From positions 289,051 through 353,050 of the forward strand of contig NW_024468542.1 in NCBI RefSeq assembly GCF_001632365.1: a DNA stretch of 64,000 bases, in the 5' to 3' direction. This document shows, one piece after another, positions 11,709 to 22,823 of this stretch. Origin of the DNA: Laetiporus sulphureus 93-53. Lineage: Eukaryota > Basidiomycota > Agaricomycetes > Polyporales > Laetiporaceae. Position numbers and translations under genes: made by a program. Under the pieces are notes generated by a model that saw nothing but the letters and a program-made list of their open reading frames with translations, was not told where the DNA came from and did not search any database. The stretch's first letter is position 1, and each line of letters opens with the position of its first letter.

Positions 11709-12717
11709 CTACTCTTCCGTCGCGCTGCCAGAGAGCACGCAGAACCCGAACGGGGTGCTCGATCCGCGCTTCTTCCTATACGAATAGGAGAGGCAGCGTT
11801 GCATGTCTTCCTCCGAGCAGCATGCTATCTCGACCCAGTCGTTTCGGGGCATCTTGCCATCGTCGGCGGCGTCGTTGTGGAGCTCGGCCTTATCACCGAG
11901 GCTTATGTCCGACGAGGGCCCTGAAGAGCTCGCTCCTGAGCCTGAGCCTCCCCTGTAGTCATCCTCAGAGTTCGCAAGGCCGGCGCTCGGTCCTGCGGAC
12001 GACTTGCAATTTCTCAATGCATCAACTCTAACCCTGTAACGCGGCAAATCGATATGCTCACCAGTCGCGAGGCCAAAGATGCGTCCATCCGCCACTTCTT
12101 AAACATCTCCAGAGCCAAGCCCCTTGCCCACTCGTGTTCGAGAACGCTGTCGTTCTCTTCTTGCAAGAGCGATACTGTCGACTCTGCGGCGGAGGCCGTT
12201 GGCGTGCCTTGCTCCGAGGATTGGAATGCGCGGAGGAGGGGGCCTCCAGTCTGTCAACGACAGATGAGGGACAGCAGAATAGGAAGAAGGTCGTCAACTT
12301 TGCTTACCATCCAATCCTCGTTCACCTCATTCCCATTCTCTCCACTGTCGCCCCTCACTTCAAATGCTTCCTCCAGGACTGTCTCCTGGGGCAGTGGCGG
12401 GAGCTGATTCGTGTGTCATGATCAACGACGGTGGATTTATGGAGACATTAATGTTATATAGTGGTGAGTGAACAGGTTTTGACGGGCGCGATGGGAAGCA
12501 ATTGACTCACCGGTTTGTCCCTTCCGCTCGTCAAACTTTGTTCACTTGCAGTGACCGTGACCTTGTCTGCGACACTCAAGGTCGCCTTGGCTGCGACGGC
12601 CTCCATGTACGTTCAGGCCCATTCTGAAGGATTGTGGTCGACTTGATGGGCTGGCAACATCTGCATGACCTTACTTCTATTCGACACGCGAGGCTTTTTG
12701 AAGAATCCAAGAGCCAT
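11709..12717 (-). pseudogene. A1: family A gene with a nonsense codon in exon 1
   Basis: Exons 12717-12511, 12403-12308, 12250-12062 and 12002-11709 have exactly the lengths of intact A3 (207, 96, 189, 294 nt), with phase 0 joins. In exon 1 the codon after EWA is TGA (plus-strand TCA at 12613-12615) where A3 has CGA. The rest is open, including LPPLP in exon 2, GGPLLRAFQSS in exon 3 and CCSEEDMQRCLSYSYRKK in exon 4. CGA to TGA is a CpG-type transition, so either decay or one wrong base explains it. Confidence 0.65.
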
Positions 12718-12851
12718 GGGAAATTCTGCAGCGACGAAGGGGATGAGTGTTCCGATGCGCCTTGCTAAGGAGAAGCCTCCTTTACCTCTATGCGACTAAG
12801 AAGATGGAAGAAATGTAGCAGGTATCGGCGGAAGGGGCGCAAGTTGTCGTG

Positions 12852-12915
12852 GTCAAGAGGCAAATCGCGCGAGTGGCAAGCCACCATCGATAGCGAGCGC
12901 TTATTGGATTGATCG
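12852..12915 (-). promoter_or_regulatory. Family A upstream element with CCAAT box (A1)
   Basis: Conserved block containing aaatcgcgcgagtggcaagc and, on the minus strand, a CCAAT core at 12903-12907, about 186 nt upstream of the A1 start. The same block lies about 183 nt upstream of A3. Confidence 0.5.
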
Positions 12916-12999
12916 CTGAGGGTGGCGAGTGGCGAGTGGCGACCAATGAATGTGTCCTCTTGAGCATTGGGATGGTAATATGGGTTTCGCTGCACTGTG

Positions 13000-13400
13000 A
13001 GTACAATATATTCTTCGAATGCATTTATCAGGATTTATGTAATTGGATCTACAAGAGACGTTATCCGAAACCAAATCTGGTTGCCGTCAATGGGCACCAG
13101 TTATCGTGTGGATGTGCCATAGCGCAGAGCATCCGCTGATCATGAAATGAAGATATGTGGAAATATATCCCAAAGCGCAATACAATCGGTAAGAACATGC
13201 AACGTATCGACAGAAGATATGGCTGATTGAAAACCACATAGCTCCCCACACCAACGTTGCATCTCCATATAGCTTACATCCTGCCGCGCCGCTTTATCCT
13301 CGTAATTTCTTCTACGGTTTCACCCCAATTCCGCCGTCGAACGTCCCGTCCTTCCTCCCACGAGCCCGCGGACATACAATGACTTGTAAGTCCATAAATG
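13000..13400. other. Right edge of unit A, no gene
   Basis: Contains the A1 upstream region and the junction with the next unit; frames are short and not repeated. Confidence 0.5.
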
Positions 13401-13709
13401 GGGTAGTTCACGCTCGGAGTGAACGCTTCAGGGCTGAGCGCAGATCTATGGGAAGTGGGTAAAGGTCCGGCGTTCACTGAATGCCGCCATCCACGACTAT
13501 ACTTGCATGAGTGGCGCGTTATGTGCTGCATACAAAGACATGTCTCGCTCCATCTGTTCGGAAATCTTCTGTTACATATCACTGCGGTGGCCTCACCCGA
13601 GCGAGCGTTAGTCGTAATACATAGATCATGCGTATCATACCAAGTACGAAAGCCGCATCCCAACAACTTTGAGAGATCGGTCATATATTCAGCTCGGTCT
13701 AGCCTCACA

Positions 13710-13721
13710 ATTGGCCGCCAC
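13710..13721 (+). promoter_or_regulatory. ATTGGCCGCCAC element
   Basis: Best-preserved example in the A/H units: attggccgccac followed by atgccacat, shared with 9914. The element holds an inverted CCAAT core. It marks the left part of every repeat unit in this window, but which gene it drives is unclear. Confidence 0.45.
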
Positions 13722-14110
13722 ATGCCACATGGTGACGTGCCACTCGCCCGGCGCTCGCCACGACAAAGTAATTTCCTCACTCATTTTCTAAGCACTTTCT
13801 GGTGTTCTGTGGCCCGCTCGGCTCGCCGTCATCCTGGCTTTTATTTATCTGCTGGTGTGAAACGAGAATTGTTTGGCTTGATGTCGATACCAATGAAGAC
13901 CGTTATGCGCTCGAACGCGTGGCGATGACGAAGCGCTACATCTTCCCCTGCATGTCGCAAACTCGACCAGTATCATTGCTATGTCCCTGAATGGCATCGG
14001 TGTCAGTCTACAAACTCGTCAACGGCTTCATATAAAAACGATCACTCGCCGTGTCCTGTCCCAAATGCTTCCCGGGCTTGTCACCTTTCGCATTATCGAT
14101 TTCCTCCCGT

Positions 14111-14731
14111 CTATAGAGACTGCATCCAGGCCGAGCTGTCTTCTTTTCCTTGGGTGCTGTGGAGAGCCTTCCTCTTGAAGGCTCCAGCATATTGGAATAT
14201 CCGTCGTGGTGTCGGGTCGAGGACGTCGGTGCCATATGGCCATGATAGACCGCCGGAATAGAACGAGGTCCACATTGGCGTTCGATAGCGTTTCTGGTGG
14301 GAGTCAAAGCTTGGTGGAAAGGGACGGTGGATTATGGATGAGGGACGGTGCGTAAGTGATCAATACTACGATATCATTTATAAAGATGACTGAACTCACT
14401 GCAGCGTCATCACTGCCTTTCCTTTCATTCGTTTCTTTCTTCACCTGAAAGCGCCTTTCATATGTTCTTCCCGCTCACGTTGTCGTCCCTGTGGATCGTC
14501 GCTACAGCAGGACGTGACCTTCGATGACACTCTGCTTCAGATATGGCAAGATGAGCACACGTTCGCAGATACGAGCTGGGCCAGATTACTCACGAAATAA
14601 CCTGCAGCCTTCTGTGACAGGTTCTTCACTCGCGGAGGCAGTTCAAAGAACCTCTCGGCCACCAACGAAAGCATCGTATCCAGAGTGCTGAAAGACGACC
14701 TTGACGCGAGTGGCCTATCTTGATTCGACAT
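14111..14731 (-). CDS. H2: small basic protein, family H, the only intact copy
   Basis: Exons 14731-14594 (46 codons), 14444-14400 (15 codons) and 14293-14111 (60 codons plus stop) join in phase 0 to give 121 aa. Exon 1 holds FSTLDTMLSLVAERFFELPP, possibly amphipathic. Exon 2 is a charged micro-exon (ERKGSDDAA). Exon 3 is rich in Tyr, Trp and Arg. No family is recognised. The intron after exon 1 starts GTGAGTAATCTGGCCC and contains GTGTGCTC, like intron 1 of the other families. A conserved open segment just left of the stop (EEIDNAKGDKPGKHLG, 14,010-14,100) may be a further exon that this model misses. H1 and H3 are broken, so this copy may also be decaying. Confidence 0.4.
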
Positions 14732-15507
14732 TTTGTGTGTTCTATTGTCGCATAAAGCATAGCGGGCTGGCCACTATCGTGAATCTCGCAAGATGCGGCG
14801 TGCCGGACAAGACCACTACACGAAGGTATTGTCAAAAACACGTCATTTGCGATTGTCATATCCAGACACTGAAGGACGACCTTAACGTCAGTGGCCTTCT
14901 CGGTCCGTCATCCTTGGCGTTTCCGTGTCGCAGCAAGGCACGGCGTATTGGCCGTTACTGTGAATTGCGCAACGTGTGGCGCGCAGAACAAGACCTTTAC
15001 TGGAATAAATTGTCAGAAACGCGTCATTTGCGATTGTTCACGACTTTCCTATAACAAGCGCTTCTCCATGCAACAAGATCGAGCTGGTCTGTGCTTGTAT
15101 GCTGGTGGTCGTGGAAGGAGAGTTGGAGGGAAAGGACAAGACACGAGTGGACGCTCACACGCACAGGCGTCTACACGTCTGTGGCGGAAGTGCCACTCAA
15201 TGCTTCAGTTGTTGATTGGCTGCGCTGTTGTGCGGATCCTCTCTTGGTCTCAAGGCTCTTCTTTGCGCAAAGATGGAGAATAGAGTACGATCAGTGAGTG
15301 CGTACAAGCTATCGACACAGGACGTAGTTGAATATGATGCTTATAGCTCCACCGGTCATCGCCTCATCACCATATATCTTACACCTCATCACGCCGGTTT
15401 GCCCAAGCATATACATAGCACAAACATTCCTCACACCTTCACGTAATCCATCCGTTCAATGCCCTCTCTTCCGCCTTGGGAGTCCGCGACGCCGCATTAC
15501 TAACGGT

Positions 15508-16048
15508 CTACTCTTCCACGGCGCCGCCAGCGAGCACGCAGAAGCCGAAGGGTGTGCTTGACCCATGCTTCTTCCGATACGAGGAGGAGAGACAACGTTG
15601 CATGTCTTCCTCCGAGCAGCATGCTATCTCGACCCAGTCGTTTTGGGGCGTCTTGCCATCATCAGCGGCGTCGTTGGGAGTCCACCCTTGCCACCAAGGC
15701 TCACGTCGGACGAGGGCGGTGAAGAACTCGCACCAGAGCCTGTACTTCCCATGTGGTCTCCCACAGAGGTCGCAAGAGGGGTGCTCGATCCTGCGGACGA
15801 CTTGCGATTTCTCAATGCATCAACTCTAATCCTATAACGCGGCAAATCGGTGTGCTCACCATTTGCGAGGCCAAAGATGCGTCCATCGGCCATTTCTTAA
15901 ACATGTCCAGAGCCAAGCCCCTTCCCCACTCGCATTCGAGAACGCTGTCGTTCTCTTCTTGCAAGAATGATACTGTCGACTCTGCGGCGGAGGCGGTCGG
16001 TGTGCCTTGCTCCGACGATTGGAATGCGCGGAGGAGGGCCCCCACACT
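15508..16048 (-). pseudogene. A2: family A gene, frameshifted in exon 4 and cut by the T-depleted block
   Basis: Exon 3 (16048-15860) and exon 4 (from 15800 down to 15508) match A1 and A3. Exon 4 lacks one base near 15,678 relative to A1, which shifts the frame after SLGGKG; the conserved CCSEEDMQRCLS peptide continues in another frame. Exons 1 and 2 should lie at about 16,100-16,440 but are inside the T-depleted block. Position-by-position similarity to A3 exons 1-2 is still visible there. Confidence 0.65.
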
Positions 16049-18075
16049 CCGAAAAAGAGAGAAAAAATCACAGAAGAAAAAGAGGCGCCAAAACGGCGCA
16101 CAACACAAAACCCACACACACCACACTCACACACTCCCCGCCGCTCCCCCCCCCCAAAAACCGCCCCCGACACAACATCCCACAGCACAGGCGCGAGAGC
16201 GGGCACATACCACAAGAAAAAACACGGGAGATATAGAGAGAGAGCGAGAATATAGAGGGGAGAGAAAACAGGTTGACACGCGCAAGAGCACACAAAAGAC
16301 ACACACCGGTGTCCCCCCCCCGCGCGAAAAAACGTTGACATGCACAGACACCGACACGGTCTCCGACATCCAAGGGCCCCCGACCGCCGACAGCCACCAT
16401 AAAGCCCAGGCCCAAGGATGAAGGACGACGGGAGACGCGAGCAACAGCCAAAAGATACAACACCTAACCGAGACGCGAGGCGCGAGGAAGAATCAAAAAG
16501 CCAAGAGAAATACGAAAGCCACCAACGACAAAAGCGATCAGAGGTCCCATGCGGAGGACAAAGCAGAACCCCCATGTAACCAAAAACAACGAAGAAAAAG
16601 GAAAAAAGGCAAAAGCGAGCAGCGGACGGCGCAAGCAAGAGGGAAAAAGAGCCAAAGGCAACGAACCACAAATAACCAGCGATAACGGGAGCCAACGCGA
16701 TGGATCGCGAAGGGCGACAAATGAAGACCAACGAACGGCCAAACAGAGGCAAAGAAAGAGCAACATGCACTGCAAGGAAAGGAGAGCACACGAAACCATG
16801 AAAAAGCATACATGGAAATGAATCGAAAAGACACAGCAGCAGAAACCAAACCAAGTCAAACACAACGCGAACCAATAAGCACCGGGAAGCCCCAGACCAC
16901 AGAACAGCCCCGAACCACGAAAGGAAGAGAAATGAAAATATACCCAAAAACGCAACAAAACACAAAACAACAAGCAACGAAACGACAGAAAACAAGACAA
17001 AACAAAAACCAAAGAAATACCCAAAGCAACACAGCATCAACATACAACCTACACACAGCCGACACCCTGCAGCGCACTGAATCCCACTAAGGTCTCACAC
17101 CAGTCCACCCCAAGAACGCCCCCGAACGCCCCCCACGACCCCCCACCAACACAAGGACATACAAGGACATAGATGACGATACATCACGCTAGACCAAACT
17201 CGACACTAAAAGCCCGAAGAACGAACGGAACACGAAAGCTGACCTTAGCCCGCAGCCCAAGCCGCATGAACATGGTCCCGAACAACAGAGCAGAGAACCC
17301 ACCATGAAGGCAACCCAGAAAGAAACAAAAACCCAAAGAACACCGCAGAGCCAAGCGAAAAACCGATAGAGACAAGCAAAAGCCCAAAGGCAAGTCAAAC
17401 CCAAAAGCGCCACACCAGCACGACACGCGCATGAGGGGCGCGATAAAAGCACGATAGAACAACCCAACCGCAGAACAGCTGTCTGGAACAACTAGGTGAA
17501 ATCCCCCCACCAAAACAACATCAGACCGAACGCAAGAAATAATAAAAAAGACAATAACAACAGACCAAAGAGGCCGAGAGCAACAACCCGAAGAGTTCGA
17601 AAGCAGACGCAGACTCAGCCGCCCTGACCGAGACCCACCATCACCAGCCACAGCCACACGGCCAAATCACCACCGCCCACCAACACGAACTAACCACCAC
17701 CAACAAATTCCCACAATCATCTCCCGAACAGGGGCCCGCGTGCAGCGCCACCATCCGAGCGCCAACATCCTGGCTGCTACAGAACGACAAATGACGAACC
17801 AGAAATGACGGGGCCGAAGAACAACACCGACGAAGACAAGACGGGGCGAGAACAAAGCCCGACGAAGAACCACAACGAAGCCCGACATCTCCAAAACACG
17901 ACCAAAAACATGACCAGGATCATTAAAAACATCATGAAAAACACCGAATTAGCCGACGAATTCGCAAAAACACTAACACAAAAAACAACGCACAAAAGCC
18001 TCCCACAAACGCCACCCACAGCATAATAGCGGGCGCCCCCCCTATAGAGACACCATACACACCGAACCAAAATCC
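16038..18075. other. T-depleted block replacing the expected repeat-unit sequence (probable artefact)
   Basis: The plus strand here is almost only A, C and G. Where it can be aligned to the sister unit, the differences are mainly lost T. Example: 16244-16263 against 20033-20052 is identical at 15 of 20 positions, and all five mismatches are T in the sister. The left end aligns to A3 exons 2 and 1. The right end aligns to the H-unit flank at about 10,190-10,330. Its length (about 2.04 kb) is close to the 1.9 kb missing from units B and C. The long minus-strand frames (to 395 codons) follow from scarce stop codons and are not genes. Confidence 0.85.
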
Positions 18076-18690
18076 TTTTCCCCCTGTGCTATGCAGAGCC
18101 TTTCTATTGGCAGCCCCAGCTTATTGGAATGCCTATCGCGATACCAGGCTGTGGAGGTCGGTGCCATATGGCCATGATAGACCGCCGGTGCAGAATGAGA
18201 TCTACGTTGCCGTGCGGCAGCGTTTCGGGAAGAATCAAAGCTTGATGGAAGGGGACAGAATGGTATGGATGAGGGATGGGGGTGCATACCTACATTGAGC
18301 AACGTAAGTAATTGAAACTAGACATCGTCGATAATTTGACTGAACCGACATGTATCGTCATCACTACCTTTCCTTCCATTCATCTCGTTCTTTACTTGAA
18401 AGTTCATTTCGCGAATTCTTCCGGGCGCTGGCTTACGTTGTCATCCCTGTAGATTATTACTATAGCAGGAGATGGCCTCTAGCGACACCATGTTTCGCAT
18501 ATGGTAAGAACAACAGACATCCACGGATCTGATTTTCGGCAAATCACTCACGAACCAGCATTCACTTGCTGTGACAGGCTTTCTGCTCGCGGAGGCATCT
18601 CAAGCACACCTGTCGGCCCACAACGGAAGCATCATATCCAGAGGGCTGAAGGACAACCTTGACGCCAGTGGCCTTGCTGCATCGGCATCC
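18048..18690 (-). pseudogene. H3: decayed family H gene
   Basis: Aligns to H2 but has no consistent frame. The exon 1 region is frameshifted, the intron 2 donor region reads TGTCGG instead of GTGAGT, and exon 3 hits TAG within eight codons. The acidic GRKGSDDD segment of exon 2 persists. Confidence 0.5.
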
Positions 18691-19290
18691 TATGCGTTCT
18701 ATTGTCGCAACAAGGCATAGTGGGCTGGCCACTATTGTGGATCTCGCAAGGTGTGGCGCGCCGAACAAGACCACTCCACGAAAAGATTGTCAAAAATCGC
18801 GTCAATCGCGACTTTTCACGACTTACCTATGCCGAGCCCTCCTCCATACAACAAGATCGAGTTGGTTTGTGCTTGTATGCTGGTGGTCATGGAAAGCGAG
18901 TTGGAGGAGGGAAGGAGGAAGACACGAGTGGACGCTCACGCGCACAGGCGTCTACACGTCTGTGGCGGAAGTGCCACTCAGTGCTGCAGTCGTTGATTGG
19001 CTGCGCTATTGCGCAGGATCTTTGCTAATCTCAAAGCTATCTTTTGCACAAGATGATACAGAATAAAGTGTGATCAGTGAGTGTTTACGGCCTCTCGACA
19101 AAGGATGTAGTAGAATATGATATTCGTAGTTCCACAGGTCATCGGTCTCATCGCCACGTATCTTACACCTCATCGCATCGGTTTGTTCAAGCATATATAT
19201 TCCACTACATTCCCTACACCTTCACCTGATCCATCCGTTAAACGCTCCCTCGTCCGCCTTGGGAGTCCGCGACGGCGCATCAACGGTGGT
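18691..19290. other. Spacer between H3 and A3, copy of the unit A spacer
   Basis: Repeats the 10,960-11,700 arrangement (ggcgcgccgaacaagacc near 18,757; acgcgcacaggcgtctac near 18,938). No supported gene. Confidence 0.55.
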
Positions 19291-20300
19291 CTACTCGTCC
19301 GTAGCGCCGCCAGCGAGCACGCAGAAAGCGACGGGTATGCTTGATCCGTGCTTCTTCCGGTACGAGTACGAAAGGCAGCGTTGCATGTCTTCCTCCGAAC
19401 AACATGCTATCTCCACCAAGTCGTGTTGGGGCGCCTTGCCGTCATCGGTGGTGTCGTTGCGGAACTCGGCTTCGCCAGCGAGGCTTATGTCGGACGCGGG
19501 CACGGAAGAACTCCCGCTAGAGTCTGTGTTTCTTGTGTGGTCTTCTGTAGAGTCAGCAAGACCGGCACTCGATCCTGCGGCTGACTGTAGATTTGTCAGA
19601 TGCGTCAACTACAACCATCTGATACAAGGGATCGGCATGTTCACCATTTTGGAGGCCGCAGATATCGTCCTCGATTCTTTTTGAAGCAGTTCAGAGGCCA
19701 GAACGCTTGCCCACTCGTATTCGAGGATCCCATTATTTGACTTTCTCACTAGCGACACCATCGATCCTGCTGCGGAAGCTATCGGCGTGCCGTGCCCTGA
19801 CGACTGGAATGCGCGGAGGAGGGGGCCTCCAGTCTGCGAAAGAGGGATGAGGAACGGCAGAGTACGAACAGGGTCGTCAGGTTTGCTTACCATCCAACCC
19901 TCATCCTCCGCATTCTCACACTCTCCACTGCTGCCCTTCCCCTCAAACTGGTCCTCCGACGCCATCTCCCAGGGCAGTGGCGGGAGCTGAATCAGATGCC
20001 ATGATCAATGATGGTGGATTTATGGAGAGATTGCGATTATATAGTGGTGAGTGAACAGGTTTTGACGGACACGATGGCAGGCAACTGACTCACCGGTTTG
20101 TCCCTTCCGCTCGTTAAAATTTGTCCACTCGCAGTGACCGTGACCTTGTCTGCAACACTCCTCGTCGCCTTGGCTGCGATGGCCTCCATGTATATTCGGG
20201 CCCATTCTGGAGGATCGTGATCGACTGGCTGGACAGGCGGCATCTGCTTGCTCGTGTTTTTGGCCGAGATGCGAGGCTTTTTGAAGAATCCAAGAGCCAT
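19291..20300 (-). CDS. A3: intact family A protein, function unknown
   Basis: Exons 20300-20094, 19986-19891, 19833-19645 and 19584-19291 (69, 32, 63 and 97 codons), all phase 0, give 261 aa. Exon 1 begins MALGFFKK, like families B and C, and ends SGRDKP. Exon 2 opens LPPLP and is acidic. Exon 3 has GGPLLRAFQSS and LEYEWASVLASELL, predicted helical. Exon 4 is Ser-rich and ends with a Cys/basic motif, CCSEEDMQRCLSYSYRKK. No signal peptide or membrane segment. Intron 1 starts GTGAGTCAG and has TTCACTCACC. Intron 3 has an unusual GTGAAC donor. The ATG at 20300 is chosen because no ATG lies upstream in frame. This is the best reference copy of the family. Confidence 0.7.
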
Positions 20301-20434
20301 AGGAAATTCTGCAGCGACGAAGGCGATGAGCGTTCCGATGTGGTTTGCTAAGGAGAAGCCTCCTTTACCTCTATGCAACTTAGAAAACGGAAGAGGTGCA
20401 GTAGTCGGCGAAGTCGGAGGCGGTCGTCGTGGTC

Positions 20435-20497
20435 AAGAGGTAAATCGCGCGAGTGGCAAGCGACCATCGATAGCGAGCGCTTATTGGATTGATCGCT
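20435..20497 (-). promoter_or_regulatory. Family A upstream element with CCAAT box (A3)
   Basis: Near-identical to 12,852-12,915. CCAAT core on minus at 20483-20487. Weaker copies lie near 23,930 (before A4), 30,300 (before A5) and 31,530 (no gene attached). Confidence 0.5.
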
Positions 20498-20619
20498 GAG
20501 GGTGACGAGTGGCGACCAATGAATGTGCCCTCTCGGGCATTGGGATGGCAGTACGAAATTTTGCTGCACAGTGAGTACAGTGTACTCTGCAAATGTGTTC
20601 ATTAGTATTTATGGAATCA

Positions 20620-21073
20620 TTCCTACAAGGTATTACACTCGGAGCCAAATCTAGGTACTCCGTGATGGTTTGCGTAATCATTTACAATTTCACGACCCAC
20701 CTCCTTGCGGGAACTATCATTTGCAAGATTCCTTACCACCCCCTTCCGCGAGCAGAATCCTGCCGCCAATCTGTGCGCTGGTTGCAAACGAAAGCACTAT
20801 CTGGCGCGCGATTTGCGGTGCGCCTATAGCCGGTGCTTTTGCGCCTCAGAGCGTATGCCGCAGACAGGCTGGCATATACCTCCCGCTCCTGCTGGCCACT
20901 GGCAGTAGCTTGGAATGTATCCCTTGATAGCCCCGCTGTATCCTGGCCCAACTTGTCGGCATGCATCCTTTCTACGATGGCCCCTCCGCAGACAGCATCA
21001 TAGCCTACCTCATCGACGTCTACGACACGTTTCGCGCTACTGGTGTGCAGGACATCCGCCGAAGTGGGCAATG
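20620..21073. other. No gene seen
   Basis: A plus-strand frame near 20,705-20,908 has several Cys residues but no partner exons and no second copy. Treated as chance. Confidence 0.45.
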
Positions 21074-21893
21074 TCATGATGGGGGATCCATTGTCTGCAC
21101 GGTCTCCGGCAGCAGCGAACAGCTGACCCTAGCAATTTGTGCATTCGTAAACAACATTGCACACGTATGCTTTAGAAAGGATCCGACATTTACCGGTTGG
21201 TCGAGCATCACTGCCCTGATTGGCAGTCTCTGTAGGCTCGAGGTGGTCGTGCTCTTTGGTTCTTCCTTTGTCTTGTCAAGGCCTTCCACCACCAGGAGCG
21301 ACGGAATCGAGCTTGGCCCTGATATCAGCCGGCCTTCGTGTCCTGAGAGGAGCCCTGAAGAAAGATCTCCTTCACACTGCGGCCATGGTGAGCATATACT
21401 GTGTTCACTGATCCTTGAGGTCTGGCTCACTAAGTTGGCCAGGTACACTTCGTGCTCCTGGTCTTCCTGTCTGAAATCGGCTTGTAACGGGCTTTTCAGG
21501 AGCGGTGTGGAGCCCACACGCTGGGACTGTGATATTCGATGGCCGATAGATCAACCATCGACGCGAACAGGGCGCGAATAGAAAAGAAGCGTTGTGATGT
21601 GCCGGTGAGTGCGCAGTCCTTGATGGGTTGCTGGCTGGCTTACGCACCTGTTGGTCTGGTTCTGGCTGTGCACAGGTGTTTTCAGCAGCCCTCGGCTTGC
21701 GGAAAGGCGTTCGTCGACGCTTATAATAGCTCTTTGAAAGCTTAGGGTGTGGCACAATTATCATCACCATGTAAGGAATCTTGCGCCTAACGATTGCGTG
21801 GATTCTCTTGATGAACGACGGCACCACGGTCTTGTGCGCTGTAGTCAGCGACTCCCTTGATAGCTGGGCGATTCCACTATTCGTGCGTACCAT
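21074..21893 (-). CDS. Gene C: family B-like protein, diverged
   Basis: Exons 21893-21648, 21526-21431 and 21376-21074 join in phase 0, giving about 214 aa. Exon 1 contains the family B signature in diverged form: IKR, then a basic stretch, then KIPYMVMIIVPHPKLSK (B1 has KLPYILVIIQPRPELSE). An alternative acceptor would leave exon 2 as EHEVYLANL only, matching the HEV start of B exon 2. Exon 3 opens CEGDL where B has VEGKD and E has IEGEF. Intron 1 is GTGCGTAAGCCAGC and contains TGCGCACTCACC. ATG 21893 adds about 28 residues before the conserved part; a shorter start is possible. Function unknown. Confidence 0.58.
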
Positions 21894-22823
21894 GGTGCGC
21901 TTGTACTGTGTCAAGACAGTTGATCTAGAAGTGGGGAGTGGTTGTTGGTGAGAATCAACAAGACTGGACGCCGCCGCGTCAAGTACTTCGAGTATGGGCG
22001 CTAATGGAGTGGCTCGAAAGCCACTGACTGGGAGCTAGTCAAGAGATGCTTTGCAAAGCCTGGGGTTTCAATATTCGGAAATTTACCTGTCTTGCCCTTG
22101 CCTTACGAAAGTGAAAGTTCGCCCCCAATATGGCGACAAAATCGGCTTATCAGCTCGCGCATACTGTGAGTAGAATTCATGCACAAAGATGAGATTACTA
22201 ACGTTGAACACGTTACATAAGTTGAGCCCGCGAAACTGTTATAAACCTCTCCAACATCATTCATGCCTCAGTCTCATGGGATGATAGTCTTCTGCGCTTG
22301 ACGCCGGTTGGTCTCGATGTCCTCCCGCGTGGCCGGAGGGACCGCACCATCCTCGTCTCTTTTCCTATGACCTGCGCATATCATGGTTAGGAAGCAATTA
22401 CGCTTCTTCTCGGTTTGCGCCTACAGTTGCGGCGACGAGACTCAAGGTGAAGGGGTCGCAGTTGATCTTGGTACTTTGGAAAATGGAAAGAAAGAGAGAA
22501 GGAGCGAGCCGCTGCTTGCGGAGGCAGGCACGTCTATGATAGATAGCACCTTTCAGCGGTCACCAATCGTTGACCAGCTATGCTGTTGTGCAGAATCCCT
22601 GTTGGCCCATTGATGATCCTCTGCATGAAGATTGCTCAAATCGCAAGTATGCCTTACTCGTCAATCAATTCCATAGTCAAGTGAGCCTTCCTTTCGTAGC
22701 TCCAAAAGCCACCATCTGATTGCTTCTATCTCACATGTTTTGTATCACTCTCACCTTGCAGTATAATTAGCAACTCATTCCGCAGCTCAAGCGTTCTCGT
22801 CTGTCTGTCCCACAAATCTGATT
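21894..22823. other. Decayed left part of the A4 unit
   Basis: Scattered similarity to the H region, but no intact frame. 22,100-22,380 and 22,620-22,820 hold nothing I recognise. Confidence 0.45.

Larger units (their letters stand above)
9590..13400. repeat. Segmental repeat unit A (first of three adjacent copies)
   Basis: About 3.8 kb that recurs, diverged, at 13,400-18,075 and 18,075-20,620. Order from the left: ATTGGCCGCCAC element, minus-strand H gene, a plus/minus ambiguous segment with repeated ggcgcgccgaacaagacc blocks (about 10,980 and 11,170), minus-strand A gene, then its promoter. Similar but more decayed units lie at about 22.1-24 and 27.8-30.3 kb. Confidence 0.8.

Noticed and set aside
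13274..13928. 168/169-codon frames on opposite strands near 13.3-13.9 kb
   Set aside because: They cover the unit boundary and flank; neither frame is conserved in the corresponding 9.6-10.1 kb sequence.
15856..17043. 395-codon minus-strand open frame with apparent transmembrane segments
   Set aside because: It lies in the T-depleted block. The open frame and hydrophobicity follow from base composition, and the block aligns to non-membrane family A exons.
20705..20908. Cys-rich plus-strand frame as a KDZ-type CxC domain or zinc finger
   Set aside because: Spacing does not match a known pattern, there is no transposase nearby, and no second copy exists.
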